DNA of 64,000 bases from Lachnospiraceae bacterium AB2028 (GTDB taxonomy: Bacteria; Bacillota; Clostridia; Lachnospirales; Lachnospiraceae), in the NCBI GenBank assembly GCA_000621425.1, contig JHYJ01000003.1:222913-286912 (forward strand). The letters are read 5' to 3'. This document shows positions 26,076 through 35,351 of the stretch, in pieces. Within the stretch, counting starts at the first letter, position 1. Each line of letters opens with the position of its first letter. Both the position numbers and the translations under genes were made by a program. Under the pieces are notes generated by a model. It was not told the DNA's origin, ran no database searches, and was given only the letters and a program-made list of their open reading frames with translations.

Positions 26076-29023
26076 CTGCCTGCCTCTTCCTCAGCCTGCT
26101 TTATTGCCGCTATCAGGCTTCTCAGACGGATCTTTACCGCGCCTAAGTTCGTAACTTCGTCAATCTTTATCTGCGTGTACAGACAGCCTTCGCTCTCAAG
26201 TATGCTCCTGACTTCATCAGTAGTGATGGCATCAAGTCCGCAGCCGAAGGAAACAAGGTGAACCAGATACATGTCAGGCTGTCTTGAAACATAAGCCGCC
26301 GCTGAGAAAAGTCTCGCATGGTAGGTCCACTGGTTACGAAGATTTAAAGTGAGCTTCTTCATATGGTGGCTTATAGAATCCTCGCTTATTACACCGAAAC
26401 CCAGCTGTGCTATCAGTTTATGTATGCCGTGATTTATCTCAGGGTCCGTATGATAAGGCCTGCCGGCAAGACATACGATCTTTTTGCCCTGCTGCCTGCA
26501 CTCATTTATTATCTCTGCTGCCCTTGCCCTTGTGGCATTTTCGTATGCAGCATATGCGGCATAAGCAGCCTCGCACGCAGAATTAACCTCGCCCTTTGAT
26601 ACAGGCCCGAAGTATTTGTTCATCAGTTCCCACATGCTCTTCTTGAAATGGCCTTTGTTGTGGGGGCCTAAATATTCACAGATATACTTACTCTTGCCGA
26701 AGTCACGGATGTTTGCACCGATGACCTCGGGATAACCTGCAATTACCGCACAGTTATAATGGTTTTCTCCGTGATGCTCGTTGAAATTGAATGTAAGGCA
26801 GGGGAAGAATATTGCATCCACCTCGTCCTCTATCAGCTTTATGATATGTCCGTGAACCATCTTGGCCGGGAAACATACTGTATCTGAAGGGATAGTGCCC
26901 TGTCCCTTTATATACATCTTTCGGTTTGAAAAGCCGGAGATCTTCACGCCGTAGCCAAGCTTTGTGAAAAGCGCATGCCAGAAAGGAAGCATCTCGTACA
27001 TATTGAGAGCCATAGGCAGGCCTATTATCTGCTTGGGTTCCGCCGGCTGCGTCTCAAGAAGCTTTTCAAAGTATTTTAATTTATACTCATAGAGATTGTG
27101 TGAATCATCGGAAGATTTCTGTGTCACTGGTTTCTCACACTTGTTGCCGCCGATAAACCTGCGCCCTCCCGGGAAAGTATTTACAGTAAGGTTGCAGTGG
27201 TTGTTGCAGCCGCTACAGTTAATGCTCTTGGTCTCGTAGGTAAACTCATCCAGCTCCTGCTTTGAAATAAGTCCCTTGGAATCCATATCTGCTTTTCCGT
27301 TCCTGACTGCAGACGCATGCGCACGCTCTGCATAAAGTGCCGCACCATAGGCACCCATCATGCCGGCAATATCCGGACGGATTACATTTACGCCCAGCTC
27401 TTTTTCAAATGCACGAAGTACTGCGTCATTAAGGAAGGTTCCGCCCTGAACCACTATCCTCTCGCCTAACTCCTTCGCAGTATTAACACGGATAACTTTA
27501 TACAATGCATTCTTTACAACAGAAATTGAAAGACCTGCGGAAATATCTTCAACAGACACGCCCTCTTTCTGGGCCTGCTTAACTGACGAGTTCATGAACA
27601 CGGTACATCTGGAACCAAGGTCCACAGGCTTCTGACCGAAAAGTCCTATCTTGGCAAACTCGGCTATCTCATATCCCAATGATCCTGCAAAAGTCTGAAG
27701 GAAGGAACCGCAGCCTGAAGAACATGCTTCATTAAGGAAGATGTTATCTATAGCACCGTTACGTATCTTAAAGCACTTCATGTCCTGTCCGCCGATATCT
27801 ATGATAAACTCAACATCCGGCAAGAAGAATTTAGCAGCCGTAAAATGCGCCACAGTCTCGACTATGCCTAAGTCTATGCCAAGAGCTGACTTCATCATTT
27901 CCTCACCATAGCCGGTAACAGCTGCACTGGTAACTTTCAGGTCAGGATATTTTTCATACATTTCCTTGAGCAGCTCCACCACCACATCGATGGGACGTCC
28001 CTGGTTGGAAGTATAACGCGAATAAAGAATGCTTCCGTCCTTATCAATAAGCACAAGCTTTAAAGTAGTGGAGCCGGAATCTATTCCCAAGAATACCTCT
28101 TCGGATGTATCAAAGTTTTCCCTGTGCTGCACCGTATCCTTTGCGTGACGTTCGGAAAACTCTTTATATTCAGCCTCATCCTTAAACAAAGGCTCAAGTG
28201 CATTGGCTGCAGAAAACTCTCTCTTTTCGCCAATCTTTTTAAGAGCCTCGTTCAGATCTATAGGCTCGTTTGCATAATATGCGGCACCAAGGGCCACGAA
28301 GAGAAGTGAATCATCAGGAAGGGTTCCCTTCAGATGAAGTGCCTCGTCGAAGCTGTCACGAAGATATGACATGAATGTAAGGGGACCGCCAAGGTATACC
28401 ACATTGCCTTCTATAGGATGTCCCTGGGCAAGGCCCGTGATGGTCTGGTTGACTATAGCCTTGTAGATACTTGCAGAAATATCCTCTTTCCTTGCACCCT
28501 GGTTCAGAAGGGGCTGGATATCAGTCTTTGCGAAAACACCGCAGCGGGACGCAATGGAATAAACCTTGTCGGAATTCATGGCAAGTTCATTCATCTCATC
28601 ACCGGTGATATTCATTAAGGATGCCATCTGGTCTGCGAATGCACCCGTGCCTCCGGCACAGGTTCCGTTCATGCGGACTTCCAGATTGCCTTTTAAGAAA
28701 AGTATCTTCGCGTCTTCGCCGCCAAGCTCTATGACCACATCAGTATCGGGAATGCGGTTGGATACCGCAACCTTTGTGGCATAAACCTCCTGCACGAAAG
28801 GGATCCCCGCATTTTCCGCGAGTCCCATTCCTGCCGAGCCGGATATAGCCAGCTGTACAGGCTCCGTGATATTAAACTTTTTGATAACCTCTTCCACAAC
28901 CTCTTTGGTCTTTTCGATTATCATTGCGAAATGACGCTCGTAACTGTTGTGGACTATCTTATTTTCATCATCAAGTACCACACACTTTATCGTGGTGGAA
29001 CCTACATCTATACCAATTCTCAT
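26072..29023 (-). CDS. Double BadF/BcrA-type activase with DUF2229 domain
   Basis: A 983-residue protein with two ASKHA ATPase domains. The first begins MRIGIDVGSTTIKCVVLDD, the second (about residue 313) LGIDSGSTTLKLVLIDKDG. Each has the phosphate-1 loop and a Cys-containing segment (NGTCAGGTGAFADQMASLM; NEACSSGCGSFLQTFAG) that binds the bridging [4Fe-4S] cluster in dehydratase activases. From about residue 640 comes a DUF2229-type region with Cys clusters (SINCSGCNNHCNLTV, SDTVCFPAKMVHGH). ATP hydrolysis would drive low-potential electron transfer to the dehydratase-like partner encoded next. It follows the adenylation-reductase gene after 48 bases, forming a three-gene operon. Confidence 0.85.
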   Translation of the reverse strand: MRIGIDVGSTTIKCVVLDDENKIVHNSYERHFAMIIEKTKEVVEEVIKKFNITEPVQLAISGSAGMGLAENAGIPFVQEVYATKVAVSNRIPDTDVVIELGGEDAKILFLKGNLEVRMNGTCAGGTGAFADQMASLMNITGDEMNELAMNSDKVYSIASRCGVFAKTDIQPLLNQGARKEDISASIYKAIVNQTITGLAQGHPIEGNVVYLGGPLTFMSYLRDSFDEALHLKGTLPDDSLLFVALGAAYYANEPIDLNEALKKIGEKREFSAANALEPLFKDEAEYKEFSERHAKDTVQHRENFDTSEEVFLGIDSGSTTLKLVLIDKDGSILYSRYTSNQGRPIDVVVELLKEMYEKYPDLKVTSAAVTGYGEEMMKSALGIDLGIVETVAHFTAAKFFLPDVEFIIDIGGQDMKCFKIRNGAIDNIFLNEACSSGCGSFLQTFAGSLGYEIAEFAKIGLFGQKPVDLGSRCTVFMNSSVKQAQKEGVSVEDISAGLSISVVKNALYKVIRVNTAKELGERIVVQGGTFLNDAVLRAFEKELGVNVIRPDIAGMMGAYGAALYAERAHASAVRNGKADMDSKGLISKQELDEFTYETKSINCSGCNNHCNLTVNTFPGGRRFIGGNKCEKPVTQKSSDDSHNLYEYKLKYFEKLLETQPAEPKQIIGLPMALNMYEMLPFWHALFTKLGYGVKISGFSNRKMYIKGQGTIPSDTVCFPAKMVHGHIIKLIEDEVDAIFFPCLTFNFNEHHGENHYNCAVIAGYPEVIGANIRDFGKSKYICEYLGPHNKGHFKKSMWELMNKYFGPVSKGEVNSACEAAYAAYAAYENATRARAAEIINECRQQGKKIVCLAGRPYHTDPEINHGIHKLIAQLGFGVISEDSISHHMKKLTLNLRNQWTYHARLFSAAAYVSRQPDMYLVHLVSFGCGLDAITTDEVRSILESEGCLYTQIKIDEVTNLGAVKIRLRSLIAAIKQAEEEAGR

Positions 29024-29071
29024 TTCTTTCTCTTCCCTTGCCGATCTGAATTTCTCGGAAGATTCGTTTCC

Positions 29072-32026
29072 TTACAGCCTCTTGATAAACTTAAGATAGC
29101 TGAGTCCTATCTTGCTCCAGCGGAAGCCCAGTTTCTCAAGCTCGGCAGTCGTATACTCATTGCTTATAGGAATGTTCTTGGATGATGATGCTATTGCATT
29201 ATAGAACGAAAGCACCATAACACCCTTGTCAGCGATCTGTTCCTTCAGGCTCATCTCAAATACTTCCTTGGGAACACGCTTAGCATGAAGCATGAACTTC
29301 TTGCAGAGTGCATCCAGGTTATATACATTCGGATTATACAGGTTATAAATGTTATTTACATGGTGGTTCATTGCAAGCAGCACATATGCTTCCGCACATT
29401 CATCCACAGGCGTAAAATCAATAGGATACTCGGCAATCTCCTTGGAATACATCTTGACCTTGAGCAGTCCTTTGAAACGCTCCAGGAATCCGTTGTCGCT
29501 CGCATTCTTCTGGAACATACCGTCCGACTTTCTCCATGTCAGGTTTCCTATACGGAAGATATTAGCCTTAAGGCCCGCTTCCCTGGCAAGAAGCACACGT
29601 TCCTCTGACTTATATTTGGAATGAATGTAAACATTCTGCTCATAGTTCTGGCCGATATCCAGGCAGAACTCATCAAACTTCGCATTGGAATTGCTCTGGG
29701 CTACCGTTCCTGCTCCGTTGACGCTGGCCGTTGACGTATGCTGGAGAACAGCACCTGCATCCTTACAGAAATCGATCACATGCTGGGTTCCTATTACATT
29801 GGAACGCTCAAAGTCCTCATAATGTCCGGCATGATGCACGTTGGCCGCCACATGGAATACCATGTCGATCTTCTTGGCGAGTATGTCATACTCAGACTCC
29901 GTCAGGCCGAACTTATCCAGCTCGATGTCGCCCTTTACTACCTTATAAGAGAACTTCTCATATTCCTTCGGGAAGTAAGTCTTAAGCGTAGGCTTGAGCT
30001 TATCTATGTTACGGACAAGGCAGACAACATGGAGGTTGCGCCTAAGAAGCTCACGCAAAATATGTGCCCCAAGGAAACCGGTCGCACCGGTAAGGAGAAC
30101 ATACTGGGGATCAGCCTCGTAGAACAGGTTGCTGTTGTGGCGGATAAGTGAATTTACATCCACCTTTTCCTCTTCTTTCTTCTTCTGCTGGGAGCTGCCG
30201 TTCAAAAGCATCTCCTCAAGCATTTCCACAGTAGGGAATTCATAAATATCCTGAGCCTGAACGCCTATGATGGTAGCGTACTCCAGGGCAGACAGTGAAT
30301 CACCGCCGCGCTCGAAGAAATCATCCCTGATACCCACATTACTTATGCGGAGTACCTGCTCCATTGCATCACAGAGACGCTTCTGCTCTGCAGTGGAAGG
30401 TGCCACATAATCCTTCTTACGTTCTTCCTTCTTAGTCTTCAACCACTCCATAACCTCATTACGCTTTGTCTTAAGCGTAGTAGTCTTGGGCAGGTCGCCG
30501 GGACGGAAGTCCAGGCCCACAACTTTTTTATAAGGCGGCAGCTTGTCATTCATTTCCCTGATGCCGTTCTTAATGACACGGATAGTGGCATCCCTCATGT
30601 TCTCGGGAACGATCAGGGCTGAAATCTTTCCCACATCCTCATATACAAAGGCATCCTTTACACCGGATATCTTCAGCAGATACCCTTCAAGCTCTTCCGG
30701 ATAAATGTTCTTTCCGTTTTCAAGGATTATCAGGTTCTTGGCACGGCCGGTAATGAACAGGTAGCCGTCCTTATCTACATAGCCAAGGTCTCCGGTCTTA
30801 AACCAGCCCTCATCAAAAGCAGCTGCATTTTCCTCGGGGTTCTTATAATACTCCAGCATCACAGCATCGCCCTTAAGCTGGATCTCTTCATTTTTGATCC
30901 TGACATCCATATAGGAAGCCGGCTTTCCCACAGAGCCTATTCTGTCATTGCCGGGACAGTTTGCGGCTATGAGCGGAGCACACTCCGTCATGCCGTAACC
31001 CTGATAAACACGGAAACCGAAACCGTCCAGGGTTTCTGCTATCTCCGGCCGAAGAGCCGACCCGCCTACCACAATGGTATGGAGTTTTCCACCGAAAGCA
31101 TCATAGATAGGCTTGTACAAAGATCTCTTTGCGTCTATATTCAGCTTGTTAAGCGTGCCATCGACACGCCTGGCAAATTTTATTTTCTTTTTGTATTTTG
31201 GTGAAGATACAGCCTCCATGATCTTTTTATAGAACATCTCGGCGATGGCAGGCACAACCACCATGACCGAAGGGCTGAAACGCTTAAGGTTGGCAACAAC
31301 ATTCTCCAGCTTATCATTGATGCAGATAGTGGTTCCGGTATATAGAATGCCCAGATTGCCAACAGTCAGCTCAAATGTATGGTATATGGGCAGAACCGAC
31401 ATGACCACAGGCTCTCCCGGGACTTCCTTGTCATAGCCCATGCGGTAGATCTCGTTGATATTGCTGACTACATTTTTATGGGAAATGAGCACACCCTTGC
31501 CTGCTCCGGTGGTTCCGGAGGTAAAAAGCAGAAGACAGGGATCTTCAGGCTTTACCTTGGGAAGCTTGCCCCGCTCGGTACGGAGCATCTCACGGTACAT
31601 CGTGCCGGATAAGGAATAAACTTCTCTCTTATCCTTGTATTCATCATCAATATCCTTGATATCCTTGATCCAGGGCTCAAATTCCTCGGAAACGAAGACC
31701 ATTCGGGCCTCGCCCCTGGTTATCAGACCTAATATCTCTTCCTTGGGAAGGAGCTTATCAATAGGAACAACCACATTGCCGCTTATGGCAGATGCTAAAA
31801 ATGTGACGATCCATGGATAGGAAGTACCCCCGATTATGGCGATCTTTTCACCATTGCAGCCGGCATCAAGCAGCCATGAAGCCATGGAAAAGCAGTCCCT
31901 TGCCAGATCGCTGAAGGTTTTATCCACAATGCTGTCATACTGTATATAACGGTATGCAACCTTGTCCTTATATGCTTTATTGATTTCTGTTACGAATTCC
32001 TGAAGATCCGTAAGCATTTTGTTCAT
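29072..32026 (-). CDS. Adenylation-carrier-thioester reductase protein (carboxylic acid reductase-like)
   Basis: Domains in order: AMP-dependent acyl ligase (about residues 1-540; LLLFTSGTTGAGKGV, GYGMTECAPLI, TGDLGYVDKDGYLFITGR), phosphopantetheine carrier (about 560-630; DDFFERGGDSLSALEY, modified Ser), and NAD(P)H thioester reductase (about 655-980; LLTGATGFLGAHILREL, catalytic YIHSK). This A-T-R order reduces a carboxylic acid to an aldehyde via a tethered thioester. The adenylation domain resembles fatty acyl-CoA ligases, so a fatty acid is the likely substrate. I chose the ATG at 32026, six bases after AGGTG; GTG at 32035 is an alternative. Being upstream of the activase/dehydratase pair, it may supply fatty aldehyde or act in ether-lipid formation (inference). 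Confidence 0.85.
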   Translation of the reverse strand: MNKMLTDLQEFVTEINKAYKDKVAYRYIQYDSIVDKTFSDLARDCFSMASWLLDAGCNGEKIAIIGGTSYPWIVTFLASAISGNVVVPIDKLLPKEEILGLITRGEARMVFVSEEFEPWIKDIKDIDDEYKDKREVYSLSGTMYREMLRTERGKLPKVKPEDPCLLLFTSGTTGAGKGVLISHKNVVSNINEIYRMGYDKEVPGEPVVMSVLPIYHTFELTVGNLGILYTGTTICINDKLENVVANLKRFSPSVMVVVPAIAEMFYKKIMEAVSSPKYKKKIKFARRVDGTLNKLNIDAKRSLYKPIYDAFGGKLHTIVVGGSALRPEIAETLDGFGFRVYQGYGMTECAPLIAANCPGNDRIGSVGKPASYMDVRIKNEEIQLKGDAVMLEYYKNPEENAAAFDEGWFKTGDLGYVDKDGYLFITGRAKNLIILENGKNIYPEELEGYLLKISGVKDAFVYEDVGKISALIVPENMRDATIRVIKNGIREMNDKLPPYKKVVGLDFRPGDLPKTTTLKTKRNEVMEWLKTKKEERKKDYVAPSTAEQKRLCDAMEQVLRISNVGIRDDFFERGGDSLSALEYATIIGVQAQDIYEFPTVEMLEEMLLNGSSQQKKKEEEKVDVNSLIRHNSNLFYEADPQYVLLTGATGFLGAHILRELLRRNLHVVCLVRNIDKLKPTLKTYFPKEYEKFSYKVVKGDIELDKFGLTESEYDILAKKIDMVFHVAANVHHAGHYEDFERSNVIGTQHVIDFCKDAGAVLQHTSTASVNGAGTVAQSNSNAKFDEFCLDIGQNYEQNVYIHSKYKSEERVLLAREAGLKANIFRIGNLTWRKSDGMFQKNASDNGFLERFKGLLKVKMYSKEIAEYPIDFTPVDECAEAYVLLAMNHHVNNIYNLYNPNVYNLDALCKKFMLHAKRVPKEVFEMSLKEQIADKGVMVLSFYNAIASSSKNIPISNEYTTAELEKLGFRWSKIGLSYLKFIKRL

Positions 32027-32196
32027 GCGGTTCACCTATATCAGTATAAATCTAACACTTCGGCCGTATTAAACAGTTACAGCACACAACCACAAGAGGT
32101 CATGCCTTCATGACCCCTGTGTATTTAACCATAATGTCCTATTATAACATACTCCCTATGCGTTCGCCATAGTCCGTATGTGGATTTTAAGTGGAT

Positions 32197-33273
32197 TTAC
32201 TCGTACAGACTCTCATAATCGTAATTTCTGTAGAATTCGTCGATACGGTCAAAATATTCCATATAATTATCTGTCGTCAGTTCATGGGGCGAGTCCTCCT
32301 TTGACATTTCCTCAAGTATCATGTCGCTGATCTCACCGCTGAAATGGCAGTCATCGGAATAATTATCCAGGTTCATGATCATATCCGTATCATCATAAAA
32401 GCAGAAAAGGTGGATATTGTCATACTGAAGCAGCTCTCCCGATACAAACCGGAAGGTCTCCATATATCTGTCAAAAGTCCCGGTTGCTATCTGGCTGTTA
32501 TACCAGTTGATACCGCTGTAGGGGGGAATGAAATAATAAAACTGGACATCCGGATGGGCCTTCGCATTCTCGATGATATTCTGCTCAATGTTTCCCCGGA
32601 TGATCTCCTTTTCCGCATCACTGAGACCAACATTCAGATCTGCAACATAAGGCTTGGGGAAATGCTCCAGCACTATGTCCTTCCCGGTAGGGCGCACATC
32701 CGCAAACCTGGAATACTCATCAAAGCTGTCCGCAGGCACACCCTTTACAGTGCGGCTTATGGTTTCGGGGATATAGTATGTTAAAACCCTCTTATTAAAA
32801 ATATACTCAACATCGTTGAAGGGATTATTGTCATACAGGTAATCAGGGTGCGGTACTTCCGGGCTGTCCATATCCTTATCGAACATGATGAATGCCATTT
32901 CCAGCGAACAGACCACCACCTTCACATCAGGGTTATATGAGAGTGCCCGTTCAGTCGACTCGGATATCTCCTTAAAATATGAGCCTGCATAAGAGATCTT
33001 TACAAAATCCATACCCCAGCACTCCTCTGCTATAGAGGTCTTAAAGTTCTCCGTCATGGATGTTCCGGTGATGATGCCCTCATATTCAAAGTTTCGTGCA
33101 ATGCCGTCATTCTGATATCTTTCATTATCAAGGACATAGGACAGGCCTTTTATGGGAGCATGATAATGGAAGAAAGGGTCGAAAATGACCACAAGGACCG
33201 TCACAGCCAGGAAAAGAACTGCAGTGATCACGCACAACTCTATGAAGAATTTTTTCCAAGGGTTATTTTTCAT
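32197..33273 (-). CDS. SGNH-like acyltransferase accessory protein with N-terminal membrane anchor
   Basis: A 358-residue protein with one N-terminal helix (residues about 10-30) and an extracytoplasmic domain with SGNH hallmarks: EGIITGTSMTENF (nucleophile Ser in GTS) and YSDDCHFSGEIS (Asp-x2-His type dyad). SGNH proteins of this kind work with MBOAT proteins to move acyl groups onto surface polymers, as AlgJ/AlgX or DltD do. It follows the MBOAT gene across a 346-base structured gap, transcribed in the same direction. The substrate is not recognisable from the sequence. Downstream (32036-32196) a small inverted repeat (GGTCATG/CATGACC) precedes the next operon. Confidence 0.75.
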   Translation of the reverse strand: MKNNPWKKFFIELCVITAVLFLAVTVLVVIFDPFFHYHAPIKGLSYVLDNERYQNDGIARNFEYEGIITGTSMTENFKTSIAEECWGMDFVKISYAGSYFKEISESTERALSYNPDVKVVVCSLEMAFIMFDKDMDSPEVPHPDYLYDNNPFNDVEYIFNKRVLTYYIPETISRTVKGVPADSFDEYSRFADVRPTGKDIVLEHFPKPYVADLNVGLSDAEKEIIRGNIEQNIIENAKAHPDVQFYYFIPPYSGINWYNSQIATGTFDRYMETFRFVSGELLQYDNIHLFCFYDDTDMIMNLDNYSDDCHFSGEISDMILEEMSKEDSPHELTTDNYMEYFDRIDEFYRNYDYESLYE

Positions 33274-33312
33274 TGTTTATCCTATTTTTTAAATCCTAAG
33301 TTCCCCATTACC

Positions 33313-33519
33313 GTACAGCCTACTCTGTCGGTGGGGCCGTTCATTAAGCAGTTCTTGCGGAACTGCCAAAGTATATACCATCCGTCCGGGACCGTTCACA
33401 CGCTACATCCATGTAGCGTTGTTCACTCGGTCTGCCTTCCATGGCATCCCGTCCCTACTGGATATAAGCAGTTCCGAGAACTGCTAAATTCACTCTAACA
33501 CCGACAGCGAAGGCTGTAC
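33313..33519 (-). ncRNA. Structured 207-nt intercistronic element (candidate ncRNA or MITE)
   Basis: Outer arms GTACAGCC...GTCGGTG (33313-33333) and CACCGACA...GGCTGTAC (33499-33519) are inverted repeats matching at 19 of 21 bases. Inside are three perfect or near-perfect hairpins: GCAGTTC/GAACTGC (33348-33366), GCTACA/TGTAGC (33402-33417) and GCAGTTC/GAACTGC again (33468-33484). The first and third share the flanking TAAGCAGTTC...CTGC..AAA context, so they look duplicated. No ORF is supported. It sits between MBOAT and SGNH genes. A miniature transposable element with terminal inverted repeats is the alternative; I see no target-site duplication. The rest of the gap (33520-33619) contains ACACCGTT repeated twice. 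Confidence 0.5.
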
Positions 33520-33619
33520 TACGAAGAACTCGCTCTGTCACAACACAAATAATCTATGCGTTACACCGTTCACATCACACCGTTATGCGTGCCTATTGGA
33601 TGTGAGGAGAATTAGTTTG

Positions 33620-35134
33620 CTAAAATTTAAAATATATAAAATCTGCTGCATTCCCCAAGCATATAAAGGATGCCAGGAAAAGCACTGCGGTCACAATTGC
33701 TGTCAGCAATGTCGGTTTATATTTTGTTTCGTATATATTCTTTCCGAAAAACACCATTGCCAGTGCACCTGCAAACAGCATCGGCACAAAGATATTCAGG
33801 TGTCTTGTGGCAAAGGCAAAGTCATTCAGTCCGAAGGAATTGTAGAACTGGGCATCCGGCATAATGTTATCAGGGATGAACATCTGCTTTATAAATGATA
33901 CGGCATCTGCCAGGCTGTCGGCGCGGAAAAATACCCAGGCTATATCCACTATTATGAATGTGATGATACGGCGAATGAATATAACAAAATGGGGTAAAAG
34001 ATTTTTCCCAGCGGTATTATTAGCGGAATCATTTTCAGCCACGGATACTTCTGCCGCAGCTTTATCCCTTGCAGCCAGTCCGGTCATGCGTTCTATTATC
34101 ATTATAACACCGTGTATTGCTCCCCATACTATGAAAGTCCAGTTGGCACCGTGCCAGAAACCGCTGACTAGAAAGATTATCATTATATTCAGGTATGTAC
34201 GGAAAGCTCCTTTCCTGTTTCCTCCCAGCGGGAAATAAATGTACTTACGCAGGAATCTTGTAAGACTTATATGCCAGCGTTTCCAGAAATCACCTATGGA
34301 AACTGCCTTGTAGGGCGAGTTAAAGTTGACAGGCAGGTCAAGATTCATCATCATAGCCATGCCTGACGCCATATCACAGTATCCGGAAAAATCAAAATAC
34401 AGCTGAAACGAAAAGGCGAAGGAGCAGAACCATGCCTCCACTATGGAAAGGTCAGCGAGCTTGGTAAAACCATACTCAACACCGAAGGTAAACATAGGCT
34501 CGATAAGCAGTACCTTGGAAAGGCCTATTGTAAACCAGATCATACCCTTGCTTAAATTTTCATAATCCGGACGAAATCTCTTACTGTCATTTAGCTGCGG
34601 TATGAATTCTTCATGCAGGATAATGGGGCCCATGATCAGTTTTGGGAAGAAAAAGATAAAGACCGCATAATCCAGGAAGCTGTATCCGGCTGTCTCTCCC
34701 CTTGAGGAATCCACCAGCCATGCTACCTGCTGAAAGGTATAATAGCTGATGGCAGCCGGCTGTATTATATCCCAGGCGCTAAATTCTCCCCCTGTAAGAC
34801 TGACTATATTGTCTGCAAAGAAATTGAAATACTTGAAATAAAGGAGCAGTGCCACATTGAGCACAATGCCCAGGCATAGCACTAAATTCTTTTTCCCCTT
34901 CCCTGCCTCATCTTTTGCGCAGCCGGAAAGGACCCGTGACAGATACCAGTTTATGATACTGTCGGCGATCAGTATCAAAAGCGGAACATATCCGTATGTG
35001 TAATAAAAAAGAAGAGAAGCTCCGACAAGAACTCCCTTTGCCATTGTATTCTTTCCTGTACGGCGGCAGATAAAGTAAAGTATCACCGTCAAAGGAAGGA
35101 ATAGCATCAGAAATTTATATGAAGTAAAACCCAT
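33620..35134 (-). CDS. MBOAT-family membrane O-acyltransferase
   Basis: A 504-residue polytopic protein with the MBOAT signature RWHISLTRFLRKYIYFPLGG (about residues 275-294) and SGFWHGANWTFIVWGAIHG with the catalytic His (about 322-340), close to AlgI, DltB and PatA. The family transfers acyl groups from cytoplasmic donors across the membrane, usually handed on to an SGNH or AlgJ/DltD-type protein. Here the SGNH-like gene lies downstream, so the pair probably O-acylates a surface polysaccharide. The start at 35134 is followed by MGFTSYKFLMLFLPLTV, a typical MBOAT N-terminus. It is divergent from the aldo/keto reductase gene. Confidence 0.92.
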   Translation of the reverse strand: MGFTSYKFLMLFLPLTVILYFICRRTGKNTMAKGVLVGASLLFYYTYGYVPLLILIADSIINWYLSRVLSGCAKDEAGKGKKNLVLCLGIVLNVALLLYFKYFNFFADNIVSLTGGEFSAWDIIQPAAISYYTFQQVAWLVDSSRGETAGYSFLDYAVFIFFFPKLIMGPIILHEEFIPQLNDSKRFRPDYENLSKGMIWFTIGLSKVLLIEPMFTFGVEYGFTKLADLSIVEAWFCSFAFSFQLYFDFSGYCDMASGMAMMMNLDLPVNFNSPYKAVSIGDFWKRWHISLTRFLRKYIYFPLGGNRKGAFRTYLNIMIIFLVSGFWHGANWTFIVWGAIHGVIMIIERMTGLAARDKAAAEVSVAENDSANNTAGKNLLPHFVIFIRRIITFIIVDIAWVFFRADSLADAVSFIKQMFIPDNIMPDAQFYNSFGLNDFAFATRHLNIFVPMLFAGALAMVFFGKNIYETKYKPTLLTAIVTAVLFLASFICLGNAADFIYFKF

Positions 35135-35226
35135 AATTCAAGATTTTACAGCATCCGGGGATGCCATGCAACAGGAACGGCCCAGTCTTACTGCTCTGAT
35201 GATGCTCAAAAAATACATTGTGAATA

Positions 35227-35255
35227 TTGGAAATCATCATCCCATATAGTATTAT
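35227..35255 (+). promoter_or_regulatory. Promoter of the aldo/keto reductase gene
   Basis: TTGGAA (35227-35232) and TATTAT (35250-35255) separated by 17 bases, a good sigma-A-type match. It lies about 95 bases before the chosen start codon. Confidence 0.55.
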
Positions 35256-35351
35256 GAAAGTGTGGAGTAAATGACTTCAGGTATATGTGGCCGAAATAAT
35301 ACCGGTATATGCCATTGCGACGGTTGGACAGGGAAAGACGGGGTATCAGCT

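Noticed and set aside
33313-33519. CRISPR array
   Set aside because: The repeats are inverted arms of hairpins and only two similar stems occur; there are no regular direct repeats with spacers.
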